DNA from: Methylosinus trichosporium OB3b
GTDB taxonomy: Bacteria; Pseudomonadota; Alphaproteobacteria; Rhizobiales; Beijerinckiaceae
Direction of reading: 5' to 3'
DNA: 64,000 bases
NCBI RefSeq assembly: GCF_002752655.1
Contig: NZ_CP023737.1
Coordinates: 4,178,001-4,242,000, forward strand
Shown piece by piece: positions 16,363 to 25,741 of this stretch (position 1 is its first letter; every line of letters starts with the position of its first letter). A program made the position numbers and the translations under genes. Below the pieces are notes generated by a model, which made no database searches, was not told the DNA's origin, and was given only the letters and a program-made list of their open reading frames with translations.

Positions 16363-18627
16363 TCACCCCCGCGCCGTCAGCGGATGGTCGCGCACATCCG
16401 GGTCGAACACCAGCGACACTTGCACGTCGCCGACCGTGCGCAGCACATGCAGCGAGATCGCCGAGCGTTCGTCCTGGCGCAGAGCGATGTCGACGCGCGC
16501 GTCGCCGAGCGAGAGATTGCGCAGCACGATCTCGCCGGCGAAGCCCGGCACATCCGGATTGACGAAGCGGATCTGCCGCGCCTCGAGATCGAATTCGAGG
16601 CCGAGCATGGTCTGGATCAGCAGAAAGGGCGCGCTCGCCGCCCAGGCCTGCGGCGAGCAGGCGGCAGGATAGAGCGTCGGTCCGCGCCCGCGCCGGCGAC
16701 GAAAGCCGCAATAGAGCTCCGGTATGCGGCGCGCCTCCATATAGCTCGCCGCGCGCACCAGCGATTCGAACACCAGCGCCACGCCTTTCTTGAAGCCATA
16801 GCGGCCGAGGCCATGAGCGATGATGGCGTTGTCATGCGGCCAGATCGAGCCGTTGTGATAGGACATCGGATTATAGCGGCTCTCGCCGCGCGCCACCGTG
16901 CGCAATCCCCAGCCGGAGAAGAAGCTGGTGTCGAGCAGGCCGGCGGCGACGCGCTCGGCGCGGTCGGCGCGCGCTATGCCGGCGTAGAGCGCATGGCCGG
17001 CGTTGCTCGTGCGCACCTTGCATTGCTTCTTCTCGCCGTCGAGCGCGAGCGCGTAGGTGCCGATCTCCTCGCACCAGAAAGCGTCCTCGAAGCGCTCGCG
17101 CAACACTTCGGCCTCGTGCGCGAGCTCTCCGGCGCGGGCCTCCATGCCGAGCCGGCGCGCGAGGGAGGCGGCGAGTCTTCGCGCGGCGTAGACATAGGCC
17201 TGCGCCTCGACCAGCGCGATCGGGCCTTCGGCGAGACGTCCGTCGGCATGGAACACGGAATCATGCGAATCCTTCCAGCCCTGATTGACGAGGCCCTTCT
17301 CGGTGTGGCGCTGATATTCGATGAAGCCGTCGCCATCGGGATCGCCGGGACCGGCAATCCAGGCGAGCGCCCGCTCGATCGCCGGCCATAGCTCGCCGAT
17401 GAGCGCGAGATCGCCGGTGCGGCGCGCATAATAGCCGGCGAGCACGACGAAGAGCGGAGTGGAATCCACCGAGCCGTAATAGAGGCCGAAGGGAATCTCG
17501 CCGAGCGCGGCCATCTCGCCGCCGCGCATCTCGTGCAAGATCTTGCCCGGCTCGCAGTCGGAACGCGTGTCGAAGCCGAGGCCCTGATGAGCGGCGAGGC
17601 GCTTCAGCACGCCGATGGCGATCGACGGATCGAACCACAGCATCTGCAGCGCGGTGATGACGCCGTCGCGCCCGAAAGAGGTCGAATACCAGGGAATGCC
17701 GGCGTAAGGGTAGAGGCCTTCCGGCGTCTTGGTCAGCAGCATGCGCACATCGGCGGTCGAGCGCCAGAGAATGGCGTTGAGCGTCGGATCGGAGGTCTCG
17801 ACATGCGCGCAATCGCGCGTCGAGGCGGCGAGCTCGCGATGCAGTCCGGTGAGGCCGTTGAAGAAGGATTGCGTCGATTTCGGCAGGCGGCCGCGACTCG
17901 CCGCGGTGAGGAAGATGGTGCGCGCCTGGCGCGGCGCGAGCTGCAGCGAATAGGTGGCGACGCTGTCGACGAGCAGCGACGGGTCCGGCTCGAAGGAGAG
18001 GGCGGTCTCGCGCAGCACGCCGTCGAGTCCGCGATAATAGAGCGCGACGGCGCCCGCCGCGAGCGTCTGCGCCCAGGCGGCGCCGCGCCGCGCGCGCCGC
18101 ACGCCGCGCACTTCGAAGATGTCGGCGAAATCATTGGCGAAAGCGATGGAGAGATTGAGCCGCACCTCCTCGGCGCTCTGATTGGACACTTCGAGCCGCT
18201 CGCGCAGCGAGCCGTCCTTCAGATAAATGGTTCGCGAGACATAGACCGAATCTTTCAACAGCGCGATCTTGCCGTCGATGAAGATGTCGGGATTGGTGAG
18301 ATCGACATAAAAGCTCAGATTGTCGTCGCGGATCGCCGAATCGAGCAGTAGAGGCTGGGCGCCGTCGATCAAGAGCTCGAGATGCGAGAGATAGCGCGTG
18401 TCGTGATCGAAGAGCCCGTCCGGCCCGCCGGCGGTCGCGCCTATGTCGCCATGGCTGTCGAAGACGGCGAATGTGTCGTCATGCTTCAGCGTGCGGCGCG
18501 GGCGCGACGGCGGCCCGGTCGCGGGAATGTAGAATTGCAGCTCGCGCGGCTGCGGATCGCCGCCGCCGCCGTCGGCGTCCGGCGTGGCGCTGATGTGTTC
18601 GGAGCTTCGCTCTTTGCCGGAAGTCAC
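16363..18627 (-). CDS. Amylo-alpha-1,6-glucosidase (glycogen debranching type)
   Basis: The 754-residue enzyme has an N-terminal beta-sandwich typical of glycogen-debranching N-terminal domains (about 35-240, with FDHDTRYLSHLELL) and a C-terminal (alpha/alpha)6 glucosidase domain (about 290-740, with GIPWYSTSFGRDGVITALQ and YGSVDSTPLFVVLAGYY). Such proteins are predicted to remove alpha-1,6 branches from glycogen-like glucans or to act on related oligosaccharides. No signal peptide is present. It lies 41 bases upstream of a glycosyltransferase on the same strand, a pairing frequent in alphaproteobacteria. Confidence 0.9.
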   Translation of the reverse strand: MTSGKERSSEHISATPDADGGGGDPQPRELQFYIPATGPPSRPRRTLKHDDTFAVFDSHGDIGATAGGPDGLFDHDTRYLSHLELLIDGAQPLLLDSAIRDDNLSFYVDLTNPDIFIDGKIALLKDSVYVSRTIYLKDGSLRERLEVSNQSAEEVRLNLSIAFANDFADIFEVRGVRRARRGAAWAQTLAAGAVALYYRGLDGVLRETALSFEPDPSLLVDSVATYSLQLAPRQARTIFLTAASRGRLPKSTQSFFNGLTGLHRELAASTRDCAHVETSDPTLNAILWRSTADVRMLLTKTPEGLYPYAGIPWYSTSFGRDGVITALQMLWFDPSIAIGVLKRLAAHQGLGFDTRSDCEPGKILHEMRGGEMAALGEIPFGLYYGSVDSTPLFVVLAGYYARRTGDLALIGELWPAIERALAWIAGPGDPDGDGFIEYQRHTEKGLVNQGWKDSHDSVFHADGRLAEGPIALVEAQAYVYAARRLAASLARRLGMEARAGELAHEAEVLRERFEDAFWCEEIGTYALALDGEKKQCKVRTSNAGHALYAGIARADRAERVAAGLLDTSFFSGWGLRTVARGESRYNPMSYHNGSIWPHDNAIIAHGLGRYGFKKGVALVFESLVRAASYMEARRIPELYCGFRRRRGRGPTLYPAACSPQAWAASAPFLLIQTMLGLEFDLEARQIRFVNPDVPGFAGEIVLRNLSLGDARVDIALRQDERSAISLHVLRTVGDVQVSLVFDPDVRDHPLTARG

Positions 18628-18668
18628 GGGCGCGGCCTCGTCACGTTTCGGGGTCTCGCCTCAGTGGC

Positions 18669-19865
18669 TCACATCGATAGGCGCGCTGGATGCGTGAGAC
18701 GCCGCTCGAGCCCGTCCTCCAATCGATTGGGAAATCGATCGGAAGCGAGGAGGATCGGCTGCTCCGCCCGCGGCCGCGCCCCCGACGCGCCGAGCAGGCG
18801 TCGATAGAGCGCGACATAATTCCTCGCCATGCGCGCGGCCGAGAAGCGCGTCTCGAAGCGGCGGCGCACGCGCGCGCGGTCGAGCGCGAGCACGCGGCCG
18901 AGCGCGGCGATCGCCTCGCTCACCGTGTCGACGAGGCAGCCGGTGACGTCCTCGTCGACGACCTCGGGAACGGAGCCGCGACGGAAGGCGAGCACCGGCG
19001 TTCCGCAGGCCATCGCCTCGATCATCACGACGCCGAAGGGCTCCGGCCATTCGATCGGAAACAGCAGCGCGCGCGCCTCGCCGAGAAAGCGGCTCTTCTG
19101 CCGATCGTCGATCTCGCCGACATAGTCGATCATCGGCGGAGCGAGCAGCGGCTCGATCACGTTATGAAAATACTCTGCATCGGGACGGTCGATCTTCGCC
19201 GCGATTCTGAGCGGCAGGCCGACGGCGGAGGCGATGGCGATGGCGTGATCCAAGCCTTTCTCCGGCGAGACGCGGCCGAGAAAGGCGAGATAGCCGCCGC
19301 GCGGGTCGAGCGTCGGCGCAAACAGATCGAGCGGCAATCCATTCGGCACGGTGCCGATGAAATTGGCGTGCGGAACCGGCCGCCGTTGCGCGTCGGAGAT
19401 GGAGACGAGCGGCATTTGCGGAAAGCGCGTGTAGAATTCCTCGAGGTCGGGAAGATCCTGGCGTCCATGGAGAGTGGTGAGCGTGCGCGACGCGAGGTCG
19501 CGGAACAGAGGGAATTGCAGCTGATCGATATGAAAATGCAGAATGTCGAACTGCGCCGCCATGCCATGCGCTTTGTCGAGCATGGCGAGATAATGCGGCA
19601 GAGGATCGGGCGCCCCCTTCTGTCGCAGCGGTAGATCGCAGCAGGGAATGAGCTTCGCCGAGGTCATCGAGCGCCCGCTCGCGAACAAGGTCACGTCATG
19701 GCCCTGCGCGACGAGCTCCTCGGTGAGATAGGAGACGACGCGCTCGGTGCCGCCATAGAGCCGAGGCGGCACGCTCTCGATGAGCGGCGCGATCTGCGCG
19801 ATCTTCAACGGAAGAGATGTCGACGGAATTGTCTCGATGGGGCCACGCCATTGCTGCGACGGCAT
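18669..19865 (-). CDS. Glycosyltransferase family 4 protein
   Basis: This 398-residue GT-B transferase has an acceptor-side glycine loop (RLYGGTERVVSYL) and a nucleotide-sugar-side domain with AFLGRVSPEKGLDHAI and EWPEPFGVVMIEAMACGTPV, the EX7E-type motif. It probably belongs to the same unit as the debranching enzyme downstream and may act on storage or osmoprotective glucans. The start at 19865 is assumed; an upstream start at 19901 would add 12 residues, and no clear ribosome site decides. Confidence 0.85.
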   Translation of the reverse strand: MPSQQWRGPIETIPSTSLPLKIAQIAPLIESVPPRLYGGTERVVSYLTEELVAQGHDVTLFASGRSMTSAKLIPCCDLPLRQKGAPDPLPHYLAMLDKAHGMAAQFDILHFHIDQLQFPLFRDLASRTLTTLHGRQDLPDLEEFYTRFPQMPLVSISDAQRRPVPHANFIGTVPNGLPLDLFAPTLDPRGGYLAFLGRVSPEKGLDHAIAIASAVGLPLRIAAKIDRPDAEYFHNVIEPLLAPPMIDYVGEIDDRQKSRFLGEARALLFPIEWPEPFGVVMIEAMACGTPVLAFRRGSVPEVVDEDVTGCLVDTVSEAIAALGRVLALDRARVRRRFETRFSAARMARNYVALYRRLLGASGARPRAEQPILLASDRFPNRLEDGLERRLTHPARLSM

Positions 19866-19985
19866 TTTTGCACTCGTTTCGACGCCTCTCGCTCCCCGCA
19901 AAGGTCAACTCTCGATCGCCACGAAAGTTCCAAACGGCGCCGGCTGCGCCGAGATGTCGGACAGCTTCGGCGTCCCGCGTCGGTT

Positions 19986-20552
19986 CTAGAGCGCGGCGTT
20001 TTCACGCCGGAGCGCCGCGTCGGCGAGCGCGCGCATCGCTCCCGCGATCGCCGATCGAATGCCGTCGTCGGCGATGAGGCCATCGTCGCCGACGGATTCT
20101 TGCGAGACGGGAATGTCCGCGCAGGCGGATTCGACGATGTCGACGCCGGCGCGGTCGAGCACGATGCGCAGCGCGGCATAAGTGTCGCGCGCGCGGCCCC
20201 GCGCCGCAGGATTGATCCAGGCGACCGGCAGGCGATAGAGGCTGCCGCCGCCGACGGTCCAGTCCAGCAGGTTCTTGAAGCTTCCCGGCAGCGAGCCCGC
20301 ATATTCCGGCGTGGAGAGCAGGACGGCGCTCGCGCCGCGAAGCAGTGCGCGCAGCTCGGCCGCCGTCTCGGGAAGCGGGTCGCGGTCGTCGTCGGGATTG
20401 AAATGCGGCAGCTCGCCGAGCCGGCGATAAACGAGGGCGTTCACGCCGGGAGGCGCCAGCGCCGCAGCGGTCGCGACGACCGCGCCATTGATCGATTTGG
20501 CGCGCAGGCTTCCGTTGATCAGAACGATCGAGAGGCGATTCGTCTCCGCCAT
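19986..20552 (-). CDS. NADPH-dependent FMN reductase family protein
   Basis: The 188-residue flavodoxin-fold protein has the FMN phosphate loop INGSLRAKSIN (about 12-22) and the flavin-binding segment TPEYAGSLPGSFKNLLDW (about 80-97). The family reduces FMN, quinones, azo dyes or chromate using NAD(P)H; which one cannot be told. It follows a MAPEG gene on the same strand with a 5-base gap, so the two are probably co-transcribed. Confidence 0.9.
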   Translation of the reverse strand: MAETNRLSIVLINGSLRAKSINGAVVATAAALAPPGVNALVYRRLGELPHFNPDDDRDPLPETAAELRALLRGASAVLLSTPEYAGSLPGSFKNLLDWTVGGGSLYRLPVAWINPAARGRARDTYAALRIVLDRAGVDIVESACADIPVSQESVGDDGLIADDGIRSAIAGAMRALADAALRRENAAL

Positions 20553-20557
20553 GAGCG

Positions 20558-21001
20558 CTAGAGCACGAGCAGCGCCGCGCGGATGGTCAGCGCGAAGAGG
20601 ACGAGCGAGGCCATGACGAACAGAACGAAGCGGCGCATGATGATGTTCGTGGTCGATTGCACGAGGCTATGCGAGATGCGCAGCGCGACATAGCTCCAGG
20701 CGAGCGCGATATCGACCAACCCGTCGGCCCCGAGCATAGCGAGCGTGAGAGCGACGGCGTAGAACAACGTCGGCTGCTCGTGGAGATGATTGTAATTGTC
20801 CGCCTTCCAGCGCGTCGGCGCGGGAATTTGCGCGTTGAACTCCTCCTTGGTCTGCTGCGGATCGAGCTTCGCGCGCGCTTTACGCAGCGCGGGAATGCGC
20901 GTCGTATAGAGCCACGCCCACATGACGAAGGTCCAGAGCACGAGAGCGATGATCGGAGCGAGGAGGGGGCTGTGCCGCAATGTCTTTCTCCATGAATTCA
21001 T
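20558..21001 (-). CDS. MAPEG family membrane protein
   Basis: The 147-residue protein has four predicted membrane helices and the MAPEG pattern of a polar loop followed by WKADNYNHLHEQPTLFYAVA and a late SYVALRISHSLVQ. Eukaryotic MAPEG proteins handle glutathione and eicosanoids; bacterial members are mostly uncharacterised. It is the first gene of a two-gene unit with the FMN reductase. Confidence 0.9.
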   Translation of the reverse strand: MNSWRKTLRHSPLLAPIIALVLWTFVMWAWLYTTRIPALRKARAKLDPQQTKEEFNAQIPAPTRWKADNYNHLHEQPTLFYAVALTLAMLGADGLVDIALAWSYVALRISHSLVQSTTNIIMRRFVLFVMASLVLFALTIRAALLVL

Positions 21002-21193
21002 CGGAACGACGGAAGCTGAGCGACGACCTCTTACGCCATCTGCGCCCTTGCGGAAAAGCCCGCTACGTCTCCCGGGGGCGATCGGCGAGACGGCTTCGCT
21101 CGTCCTCCGCGGCCGGCGCTTACGTGAGGTGGCTTACGAACTCTTAACCATGCCCCCTGAATAGTGGCGTCTCCGCTCGGGGGAATTAAGATT

Positions 21194-22597
21194 ATGATAA
21201 GAAGATTATTGGTTTCGACCGCGCTCGGTCTTCTGTTCGCCGGCGCGGCGTCAGCAGGCTCGCCCACGCGCTACAACGAGCCGCCCAAAGCTCCGATTCT
21301 GGAGAGCCGCAGCGGCGGTCAGCCGTCGACCTCGCGCGGGCGAAAGGGCTATCGCTCGAATGAGGATGTGACCGGCTCGATACCGATGGCGGCGAGCGCG
21401 CCGCTCGTCGGCGTCGATGCGGCGCATGCCGCCTTGTCGGCGCCGTTATGGACCGGCTTTCATGTCGGCGCGACGATCGGATCGGGCTGGGCGATCACGC
21501 CGCTCGCCATTCCCAATGCGGCGACATTCAGCGGCGTCGGCATGTCGGGCGTCGCCGGCGGCGTGACGGCGGGCTTCGATTATCGATTCGGCTCCGTCGT
21601 CGCGGGCATTGCCGCAGACGGCAATCTCAAGAGTACATCGGCCTATTTGTCCGGCGTCGATGTGACGTTCCGGGAAGCGGCGTCATGGGCCTTGCGCGGG
21701 CGGCTCGGCGGGCTCGCCTCCGAGGACACGCTGGTCTATGCGACGGCAGGCGTCACGCAGGCGATCACCAAGCTCACCTATCCGACCGGCGACAGCGACG
21801 ACGTGCGCTACACGGGCGCGATATTCGGCGTCGGCGTCGAGACGCGCCTCGCCGCCGGACTCTATGGCCGCGCCGAATATCTGCAGAGCCTGTTCGGACA
21901 GCGCAATTTCGACGGCGGGCGCTACAATGCGCGGCTCGAGAGCGGCGTCGCCCGCGTCGGGCTGATCCTCAAGCCTTTCGAGATGGGCGATTGGAGCGGG
22001 CTGCCGGTCGGCCTCGCCGCAGCGAGCTCCACGCAGCCCGAGAGCTGGACGGGCGCTCATATCGGCGCGCATGGCGGCTACGCCTTCGGCTCGACGAAGC
22101 TCACCTCCGGCTCCTGGACAGGCGACGGCGTCGGCGGCGCCGGCGGCGTCGGCGGGGCGCTGCTCGGTTATGATTATCAATGGGGGCGGTCGGTGCTCGG
22201 CGTCGAGATCGACGGCAGCGGCGGCGGCGCGCGGTCCACGGCGAGCGTGACGCTCCGGCGCTTCTCGGCGAATGCGCAGATCGCCTATGATTGGGATTAT
22301 TCCATTCGCGCTCGCGCCGGGCGTCTGTTCGGAAGCACGCTGCTGTTCGGCACGGTCGGGTGGACGCAGACCTATGGCCGGCTCACGACGGCGGGGCTCG
22401 GCGGCATAGAGACCTCGCATCTCTTCTCGGGCGTGCAGCTCGGCGGCGGCGTCGAGACGATGCTGACGACGCATCTCGGCGCGCGCCTCGAATATCTGCA
22501 CAGCTTCTACGACAAATATGCGGGGGTGCTCGGATCGTCGATCGACGCGCGGCCCACCACGGGGAAGACGCGCGCGGCGGTGATCTATAAATTCTGA
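21194..22597 (+). CDS. Outer-membrane protein with two tandem beta-barrel domains
   Basis: The 467-residue protein has a signal peptide (about 1-22, ending GAASAGS), a linker with the Hyphomicrobiales-type EDVTGSIP motif, and two consecutive domains of the small outer-membrane barrel type: about 85-270 (starting WTGFHVGATIGSGW) and about 280-467 (starting WTGAHIGAHGGYAF). Both show the GRLGG/AGRLFG centre and aromatic strand ends; the protein closes with F. Single-barrel relatives are abundant surface antigens in Rhizobiales. The GTG at 21164 is an alternative start. Confidence 0.85.
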   Translation: MIRRLLVSTALGLLFAGAASAGSPTRYNEPPKAPILESRSGGQPSTSRGRKGYRSNEDVTGSIPMAASAPLVGVDAAHAALSAPLWTGFHVGATIGSGWAITPLAIPNAATFSGVGMSGVAGGVTAGFDYRFGSVVAGIAADGNLKSTSAYLSGVDVTFREAASWALRGRLGGLASEDTLVYATAGVTQAITKLTYPTGDSDDVRYTGAIFGVGVETRLAAGLYGRAEYLQSLFGQRNFDGGRYNARLESGVARVGLILKPFEMGDWSGLPVGLAAASSTQPESWTGAHIGAHGGYAFGSTKLTSGSWTGDGVGGAGGVGGALLGYDYQWGRSVLGVEIDGSGGGARSTASVTLRRFSANAQIAYDWDYSIRARAGRLFGSTLLFGTVGWTQTYGRLTTAGLGGIETSHLFSGVQLGGGVETMLTTHLGARLEYLHSFYDKYAGVLGSSIDARPTTGKTRAAVIYKF

Positions 22598-22605
22598 GTC
22601 GAATG

Positions 22606-22670
22606 CGCCGTCATCGCGAGCGTGGCGAAGCGACCCGGAGCCGTGGGCCGGCTCAGGGATCGCTTCGTCG
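22606..22670. repeat. REP-like intergenic element, degenerate
   Basis: This sequence resembles one arm-and-loop of the larger element at 23861 (GTCAT-GCGAG...GGCGAAGCGAC) and can form an imperfect hairpin with GATCGCTTCGTCGC. It follows the outer-membrane protein gene. Confidence 0.55.
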
Positions 22671-22730
22671 CTGCACTTCTCGGCTCGTCGACCGCCTCGA
22701 GCATGGCCGCAGAAACCGCGACAATTTCTT

Positions 22731-22759
22731 GGCGTTCGTCCTGCAGCGGCGGCTATACT
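22731..22759 (+). promoter_or_regulatory. Possible promoter of the serine protease gene
   Basis: A good -10 box, TATACT (22754-22759), is preceded 17 bases upstream by GGCGTT or 19 bases upstream by TTGGCG. This would give a leader of about 100 bases before the protease start. Confidence 0.35.
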
Positions 22760-22840
22760 GTGGCGGTTCCGGGGTCTTTTCGTCAAAGTCTCCGTTTTTG
22801 CTACTGCCGAGCTTGTGTGGACTGAGGCTTGTCGAATAGG

Positions 22841-22860
22841 CATGTCTTGAACGAGACATG
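22841..22860 (+). promoter_or_regulatory. Hairpin touching the protease ribosome binding site
   Basis: CATGTCT-TGAACG-AGACATG is a perfect 7-bp hairpin that ends at the first base of the GAGGA ribosome binding site of the protease gene. It could influence translation. Confidence 0.4.
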
Positions 22861-22868
22861 AGGACGCG

Positions 22869-23807
22869 ATGAAGAACGTCGAAATTCGTCTTTTTGCGGC
22901 AACGCTTTGCGCAGCGGCGGCCACCCCTTCGGCGCAGGCCGGAATGGCGCTCGACGCCAATGCCGGCGGCGCCGGCGCGATGGCTCCGACCAAGGTGCTG
23001 GTGCTCGGCGCCGAGCGTCGCGCCAACGCCGAGCAATATGCGGCGAAGAATAAGCTCGATCTCTCCACCTTGAAGCGCGCGCATGCGGCTTCGGGCCTCG
23101 TCACCTGCGGCCGGGCGCATGGCGCGGGCCAGCTCACGGTGGCGAACGACGTCATCACCACGGCGGCGCACGTGTTCCTCGACGAGCGCGGCGCGCATCG
23201 CTCGCGCGCCTGCTATTTCGTCACCGATATCGATGGCCGCAAGCGCCGCGTGCCGATCGACATGGGCACGATCATCGCCGGCTCGGCCAAGCCTTATTCG
23301 GCCAAGGCGGTCAATGACTGGGCGGTGGCGCGGCTGGCGCAGCCGCTCGACGATGTGTCGCCTTACGATCTCGCCGAGGAGGTCGCGGTCGATCAGCCGG
23401 TGGAGTTCGTCTCGCGCGGCCATTCCGATTGGCGCGACGCCGAGACCATGTCCTTCGAGGCGTGCCGGCTGCGCGCCCAGACCAATCAGGTGAAGGGCGG
23501 CACGCGCGAATTCGCCTTCGACTGCGGCACAGGCGACGGCGCCTCGGGCGGCGCTGTGCTCTCGGGCGAGCAGCGGCTGCGCCTCGGCGCTATTCTGGTC
23601 GGCTGGCGCAGCAGCGATCCGGCGCGCGTCGGACCCTATTCGCAGAACAATTATAATTTCGTCGTCTCGATTGAAGGCCCGTTCCGCGAGGCCGTGCTCG
23701 CCTCCGCGCGCCGCGACGCCGGTCCGACGACGGCGCAGGCGCAGCCCGGCGAGAAGACCGGCGAGCGCGACGCGGGCGCCCGCCGCTCGGCGGTGGGACG
23801 CGAATAG
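22869..23807 (+). CDS. Secreted trypsin-like serine protease
   Basis: The 312-residue protein has a signal peptide (about 1-24, ending PSAQAG) and a chymotrypsin-fold domain. The catalytic triad is visible as His in ITTAAHVFL, Asp in VNDWAVARL and Ser in GDGASGGAVL. The last 45 residues are Arg/Ala/Gly-rich and probably disordered. Substrate is unknown; a periplasmic or extracellular role is inferred from the signal. REP-like elements flank the gene on both sides. Confidence 0.88.
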   Translation: MKNVEIRLFAATLCAAAATPSAQAGMALDANAGGAGAMAPTKVLVLGAERRANAEQYAAKNKLDLSTLKRAHAASGLVTCGRAHGAGQLTVANDVITTAAHVFLDERGAHRSRACYFVTDIDGRKRRVPIDMGTIIAGSAKPYSAKAVNDWAVARLAQPLDDVSPYDLAEEVAVDQPVEFVSRGHSDWRDAETMSFEACRLRAQTNQVKGGTREFAFDCGTGDGASGGAVLSGEQRLRLGAILVGWRSSDPARVGPYSQNNYNFVVSIEGPFREAVLASARRDAGPTTAQAQPGEKTGERDAGARRSAVGRE

Positions 23808-23860
23808 CGAGTCGGCAAGCGTTCTAAAGCGTGACGAGAAGCCGCAAGGATTGGGGCGTC

Positions 23861-23943
23861 GTCACAATTGCGAGGAGCGAAGCGACGAAGCAATCCAGGG
23901 GTCGCCCCACGGCTCTGGATTGCTTCGCTCCGCTCGCAATGAC
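23861..23943. repeat. REP-type palindromic element
   Basis: Two long complementary arms (ATTGCGAGGAGCGAAGCGAC...AAGCAATCCAG and CTGGATTGCTTCGCT...CTCGCAATGAC) enclose a short GC-rich loop. Elements with this sequence are widespread in alphaproteobacterial intergenic regions. It lies between the convergent protease and ahpF genes and may also help termination. Confidence 0.85.
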
Positions 23944-23983
23944 GGCCCGAGCTTTCGTTGGCTCACATTCTGCCTCGGACTTC

Positions 23984-25537
23984 TCACATCCGCACGAGAT
24001 GATCGAAGGCGGAGAGCGCCGCGGTCGCGCCTTCGCCCATGGCGATGACGATCTGCTTATAGGGCACGATCGTCGCGTCGCCCGCGGCGAACACGCCCGG
24101 CGCCGAGGTCGCGCAGCGGCGGTCGATCTCGATCTCGCCGAAGCGCGATAGCGTCACCGCGCCCTTCAGCCATTCCGTGCTCGGCAGCAATCCGATCTGA
24201 ACGAACACGCCGTCGAGCGTGATGTCGCGCGTGTCGCCGCTCTCGCGGTCGCGATAGGAAAGCCCGGTCACTTTCGCGCCGTCGCCACGGATCTCGGTCG
24301 TCTGCGCCGAGACGATGATCTCGACATTGGGCAGCGAGCGCAGCTTGTCCTGCAATATGCCGTCGGCGCGCAGCTTCGAATCATATTCGATCAGCGTCAC
24401 ATGGGCGGTGAGGCCGGCGAGGTCGATCGCCGCCTCGACGCCGGAATTGCCGCCGCCGATCACCGCGACGCGCTTGCCCTTGAACAGCGGCCCGTCGCAA
24501 TGCGGGCAATAGGCGACGCCCTTGGTCATATATTCGGTCTCGCCCGGCACATTGATGCGCCGCCAGCGCGCGCCCGGCGCGAGCACGATCGTCTTCGATC
24601 GCAGCACCGCGCCATTGACGAGCCGCAGCTCGGCGAGGGCGCCGGGCTCGGACGCCGGAACCAGCGCCGCGGCGATCTGGCCGTTCATCACATCGACCCC
24701 ATATTCGGCGACGTGACGCTGCAGCGCGGCCGCCATCTCGGGACCTTCGGTGTGCGGGACGGAAATGAAATTCTCGATCCCCGCCGTGTCCTGCACCTGG
24801 CCGCCGAAACGCTCCGCGACAATGCCGGTGCGCACGCCCTTGCGCGCCGCATAGACCGCCGCCGCCGCGCCCGCCGGACCGCCGCCGACGATCAGCACGT
24901 CATAGGGCGCCTTCGCCGAAAGGGTCGCGGCCTGCTTCTCGCCGGCGCCGGCGTCGAGCTTGTCGAGGATCTGCTCCAGCGTCGCGCGGCCGTGCTGGAA
25001 CGGCTCGCCATTGAGGAACACGCTCGGCACCGCCATGATCTGCCGCTCCTCGACCTCGCGCGGGAACAGCGCGCCGTCGATGGCGACATGGCTGACGCGA
25101 GGATTGAGCGCGGCCATCAGATCGAGCGCCTGCACCACCTCGGGGCAGCTCTGGCAGGTGAGCGAGAAATAGGTCTCGAAGCGATAGTCGCCGTCGAGCG
25201 CCTTCACGCGCTCCAACGTCTCCTCGGCCTCTTTGGGCGGATGGCCGCCGACATGGAGCAGGGCGAGGACGAAGGAGTTGAACTCATGGCCGCCGGGCAC
25301 GGCGGCGAAGCGCAGCGAGACGCCGCCGCCGTCGCGCTCGATCGCGAAAGAGGGGCGGCGGGCGTCGTCGTCGCGGCGCACATAGGAAATCTTGTCGGAG
25401 AGGGAGGCGATCTCCTGGCAGAGCTCGGCGAGCTCGGCCGATTTCGCGCCGTCGTCGAGCGAGGCGGCGAGCGTGATCGGCGTGGCGATGCGCGCGAAGA
25501 GGCCCTGCAGCTGGCTTTTCAGATTGGCGTCCAACAT
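23984..25537 (-). CDS. ahpF: Alkyl hydroperoxide reductase subunit F
   Basis: AhpF is the NADH-dependent flavoprotein disulfide reductase that regenerates AhpC. The 517-residue enzyme has a tandem thioredoxin-fold N-terminal domain with its redox pair in TCQSCPE, an FAD site ([16 protein letters not shown]), the thioredoxin-reductase-type pair Cys344/Cys347 in YCPHC and a second nucleotide fold ([17 protein letters not shown]). It lies downstream of ahpC on the same strand, separated by a repeat-bearing gap of about 200 bases. Confidence 0.97.
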   Translation of the reverse strand: MLDANLKSQLQGLFARIATPITLAASLDDGAKSAELAELCQEIASLSDKISYVRRDDDARRPSFAIERDGGGVSLRFAAVPGGHEFNSFVLALLHVGGHPPKEAEETLERVKALDGDYRFETYFSLTCQSCPEVVQALDLMAALNPRVSHVAIDGALFPREVEERQIMAVPSVFLNGEPFQHGRATLEQILDKLDAGAGEKQAATLSAKAPYDVLIVGGGPAGAAAAVYAARKGVRTGIVAERFGGQVQDTAGIENFISVPHTEGPEMAAALQRHVAEYGVDVMNGQIAAALVPASEPGALAELRLVNGAVLRSKTIVLAPGARWRRINVPGETEYMTKGVAYCPHCDGPLFKGKRVAVIGGGNSGVEAAIDLAGLTAHVTLIEYDSKLRADGILQDKLRSLPNVEIIVSAQTTEIRGDGAKVTGLSYRDRESGDTRDITLDGVFVQIGLLPSTEWLKGAVTLSRFGEIEIDRRCATSAPGVFAAGDATIVPYKQIVIAMGEGATAALSAFDHLVRM

Positions 25538-25571
25538 TTCTCGGCTCCCAACAGCGGCCTCATCCAGAGGC

Positions 25572-25594
25572 GCTTTTTGCGGAACGCAAAAAGC
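25572..25594. repeat. Hairpin between ahpC and ahpF
   Basis: GCTTTTTGCG-GAA-CGCAAAAAGC is a perfect 10-bp hairpin. In the direction ahpC to ahpF it sits just before the ahpF start and could attenuate or protect the transcript. Confidence 0.6.
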
Positions 25595-25621
25595 CTCGAA
25601 GGATGCTCCAGCGCGCGAAGC

Positions 25622-25672
25622 GGTCCACCCCTTCGAGACGCCCGCTGCGCGGGCTCCTCGGGGTGAGGGACT
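25622..25672. repeat. Intergenic palindromic repeat between ahpC and ahpF
   Basis: The stretch CCCCTTCGAGACGCCCGCTG...CGGGCTCCTCGGGGTGAGGG contains the hairpin GCCCGC-TGC-GCGGGC and resembles a repeat type common in Hyphomicrobiales intergenic regions, normally found as CCTGAGGAGC...GTCTCGAAGGATG. Confidence 0.6.
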
Positions 25673-25741
25673 GAATTTTCGTGTGTTTGCGGTTCGCGGG
25701 AGCCTCCGGCCGGACGGACCGGCCGGAGGCGTCTCGCAAGA

